DNA from: an uncultured Bacteroidota bacterium
GTDB lineage: Bacteria > Bacteroidota > Ignavibacteria > UBA10030 > UBA8401
Direction: 5' to 3'
Assembly: GCA_937920105.1 (NCBI GenBank)
Contig: CALETH010000066.1
Coordinates: 1-16,318 of the forward strand
DNA: 16,318 nucleotides
Part shown: one piece after another, positions 14,917 through 16,318 of the stretch
How the letters are laid out: every line of letters starts with the position of its first letter
How positions within the stretch are numbered: the stretch's first letter is position 1
Position numbers and translations under genes: made by a program
Notes under the pieces: model-generated
Database searches by the model: none
What the model was told of the DNA's origin: nothing
The model's input: only the letters and a program-made list of their open reading frames with translations

Positions 14917-16318
14917 ATGAATCTTTCAACAACTAACCAACGTCGTATTACCGCAATAATGTTCACAAACATTGTTGGTTATAATGTATTAATTCAAAAA
15001 AATGAAACTCTGGCTTTAGAATTATTGGAAGAACATAACAAAAAACTTCGTCCGCTCTTTCAACAATTTGGAGGTATAGAAATAAAAACTGTTGGTGATG
15101 CATTTTTAGTTGAATTTGAAAGTTCTTACAAGGCAGTTCAATGTGCAATAGAAATCCAAACTCAATTACATCATTACAATAGTACGGCATCAGTAGGACA
15201 TAATATTCAAGTACGTATAGGAGTTCACGTCGGCGATGTTATTCATAAAGATGGAGATGTTTTTGGTGATGGTGTGAATATTGTTTTTCGTATAGAAGCA
15301 TTAGCGAAACCGGGAGGTATTTGTATTAGTGAAGATGTTTTTCGACAAATCCATAATAAATCACAGACAGATATTATACGATTAGGAAAAGGTCAACTTA
15401 AAAATATTAGAATAGAAACAACTGTGTATCGGATAGTACTACCGTGGGAAAAAACAAGTATCCAATTTTTTGAGCGTACAAAATTTACTTTACAACATCA
15501 TCCAATAGTAATAATTTTTATTATTATATTAGCAATAATAATGGGAGTTTTATTATATTTTATAATTATTCCGAAACCTATAGAAATAAATCCTAATGCT
15601 ACTATAAAAACACTTTCACTACCATTCACAAATATTTCTTCTGCCGCAATTTCTTCTGATGGAAATTGGATTGCTTTTGCTGCGGCAGATAAAAATAATA
15701 CATGGGCTGTTTATTATATGAGTCTTATTGATTCTAAATATAGAAAGATAGTTTCTTCTCATCTTTCTATTAACAGTGTTGATATTTCTCCTGACGGAAG
15801 TACTATATGTTATGGAGAAGATAAAGGAACTGTTGATAATTTTTTAGCTAAAAATACATTAAAAGTAGTTTCTATTTTTGGTGGAGAGAAAAAAGCAATT
15901 ATTGAGAATGGTGTGAGTGGAAAATGGCGTCCTGATGGTAGACGCATTGGTTATATGGTTTCTCCACCATATACAAATCAATTAGAGTTTTGGACAGTAT
16001 CGTCCGACGGAAAAGATAAAAAACTTGAATTTATAGATAGTCTTTCAAAAGAATACTATAGAAATCCTAATTTTTCTTGGTCTTCTGATGGAAAATCTAT
16101 TATTTGGGCAAGAAAATTTTCTGATAATATTCAAGAACTTTATAGTTATGATTTAGAAAATAAACAAGAACAACAATTAACTTTTGATAAGAAAAAAATT
16201 CAAGGATTACAATGGATTACTGATGGTATTATTTTTTCTTCTAATAGAAAAGGAAGTATAAATTTATGGATGTTAAATTTATTAGAAAAGAATATACAAC
16301 AAATGACAAAAGGTGGAG
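14917..16318 (+). CDS. Tandem paralog: probable pseudo-cyclase with propeller, cut by window edge
   Basis: The first 467 residues of a second cyclase-helix-propeller protein, open to the window end without stop or frameshift. By eye the first 190 residues differ from the upstream copy at about 24 positions; the membrane helix (about 197-218) and propeller differ much more. K57, D61, D114, N121 and R125 are kept, but the first metal ligand is lost: FTNIVGY has N18 (codon AAC, 14968-14970) where the neighbour has D18 (GAT). The motif VNIASR has become VNIVFR (A123V, S124F), next to the transition-state arginine, and K54 is I54. Alone it should be weak or inactive. It could complement the first copy in a heterodimer, or be losing function. 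Start ATG 14917 follows the TAG at 14910-14912, so co-transcription is likely. PD40 repeats begin at about residue 240 (AISSDGNWIAF). Confidence 0.85.
   Translation, partial: MNLSTTNQRRITAIMFTNIVGYNVLIQKNETLALELLEEHNKKLRPLFQQFGGIEIKTVGDAFLVEFESSYKAVQCAIEIQTQLHHYNSTASVGHNIQVRIGVHVGDVIHKDGDVFGDGVNIVFRIEALAKPGGICISEDVFRQIHNKSQTDIIRLGKGQLKNIRIETTVYRIVLPWEKTSIQFFERTKFTLQHHPIVIIFIIILAIIMGVLLYFIIIPKPIEINPNATIKTLSLPFTNISSAAISSDGNWIAFAAADKNNTWAVYYMSLIDSKYRKIVSSHLSINSVDISPDGSTICYGEDKGTVDNFLAKNTLKVVSIFGGEKKAIIENGVSGKWRPDGRRIGYMVSPPYTNQLEFWTVSSDGKDKKLEFIDSLSKEYYRNPNFSWSSDGKSIIWARKFSDNIQELYSYDLENKQEQQLTFDKKKIQGLQWITDGIIFSSNRKGSINLWMLNLLEKNIQQMTKGG

Noticed and set aside
1..16318. CRISPR array, tRNA, rRNA, insertion sequence or prophage genes
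   Set aside because: No regularly spaced direct repeats, no tRNA-like cloverleaf and no transposase or integrase motif was seen on either strand.

Overview
The window is AT-rich DNA from a Gram-negative bacterium. Paired LptF/LptG permeases imply an outer membrane with LPS. The low GC content, the HQLGTP-type histidine kinase, the M16 protease pair, a DUF5683-like secreted protein and PD40-propeller sensors together point to the Bacteroidetes/Chlorobi/Ignavibacteria group. An Ignavibacteria- or Kapabacteria-like genome is my best guess, made by inference only. No rRNA, tRNA, CRISPR array, insertion sequence or phage gene is visible.

Layout. Positions 8504 down to 1 form a head-to-tail run on the minus strand: purA (adenylosuccinate synthetase), an orphan membrane histidine kinase, an M24 Xaa-Pro-type peptidase, a catalytic M16 protease subunit, its non-catalytic M16 partner, a cytoplasmic LRR-like protein whose TTG start overlaps the preceding stop, and a secreted DinB-fold protein cut by the window edge. 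A 351-base gap full of repeats separates purA from the divergent lptF-lptG pair (8856-11337, plus strand). A convergent gap with a REP-type hairpin follows, then a minus-strand secreted/membrane protein (11581-12483). Divergent from that lie two tandem paralogs on the plus strand (12624-14912, and 14917 to the window end). Each has an N-terminal class III nucleotide cyclase domain, one membrane helix and a C-terminal PD40/TolB-like beta-propeller.

The cyclase pair is the most interesting part. The first copy has every residue expected of an adenylate cyclase. The second, 4 bases downstream, has lost the first metal-binding aspartate (D18N) and carries changes beside the transition-state arginine, but keeps the adenine-recognising and transition-state residues. 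Because class III cyclases work as dimers with composite sites, the pair could form an asymmetric heterodimer like the C1/C2 halves of animal adenylate cyclases, with extracytoplasmic propellers as sensors. This is inference from sequence.

The intergenic spaces hold several repeat families: REP-like hairpins with a CGTCAT head (five sites), a CACTGATTTCACAGATG family (two sites), degenerate ACTACTTAACTACTC tracts (two sites) and a perfect 20-base inverted repeat spanning most of the purA-lptF gap. Some repeats are read through by the longest open frames, so three starts were moved inward (histidine kinase, purA, lptF).
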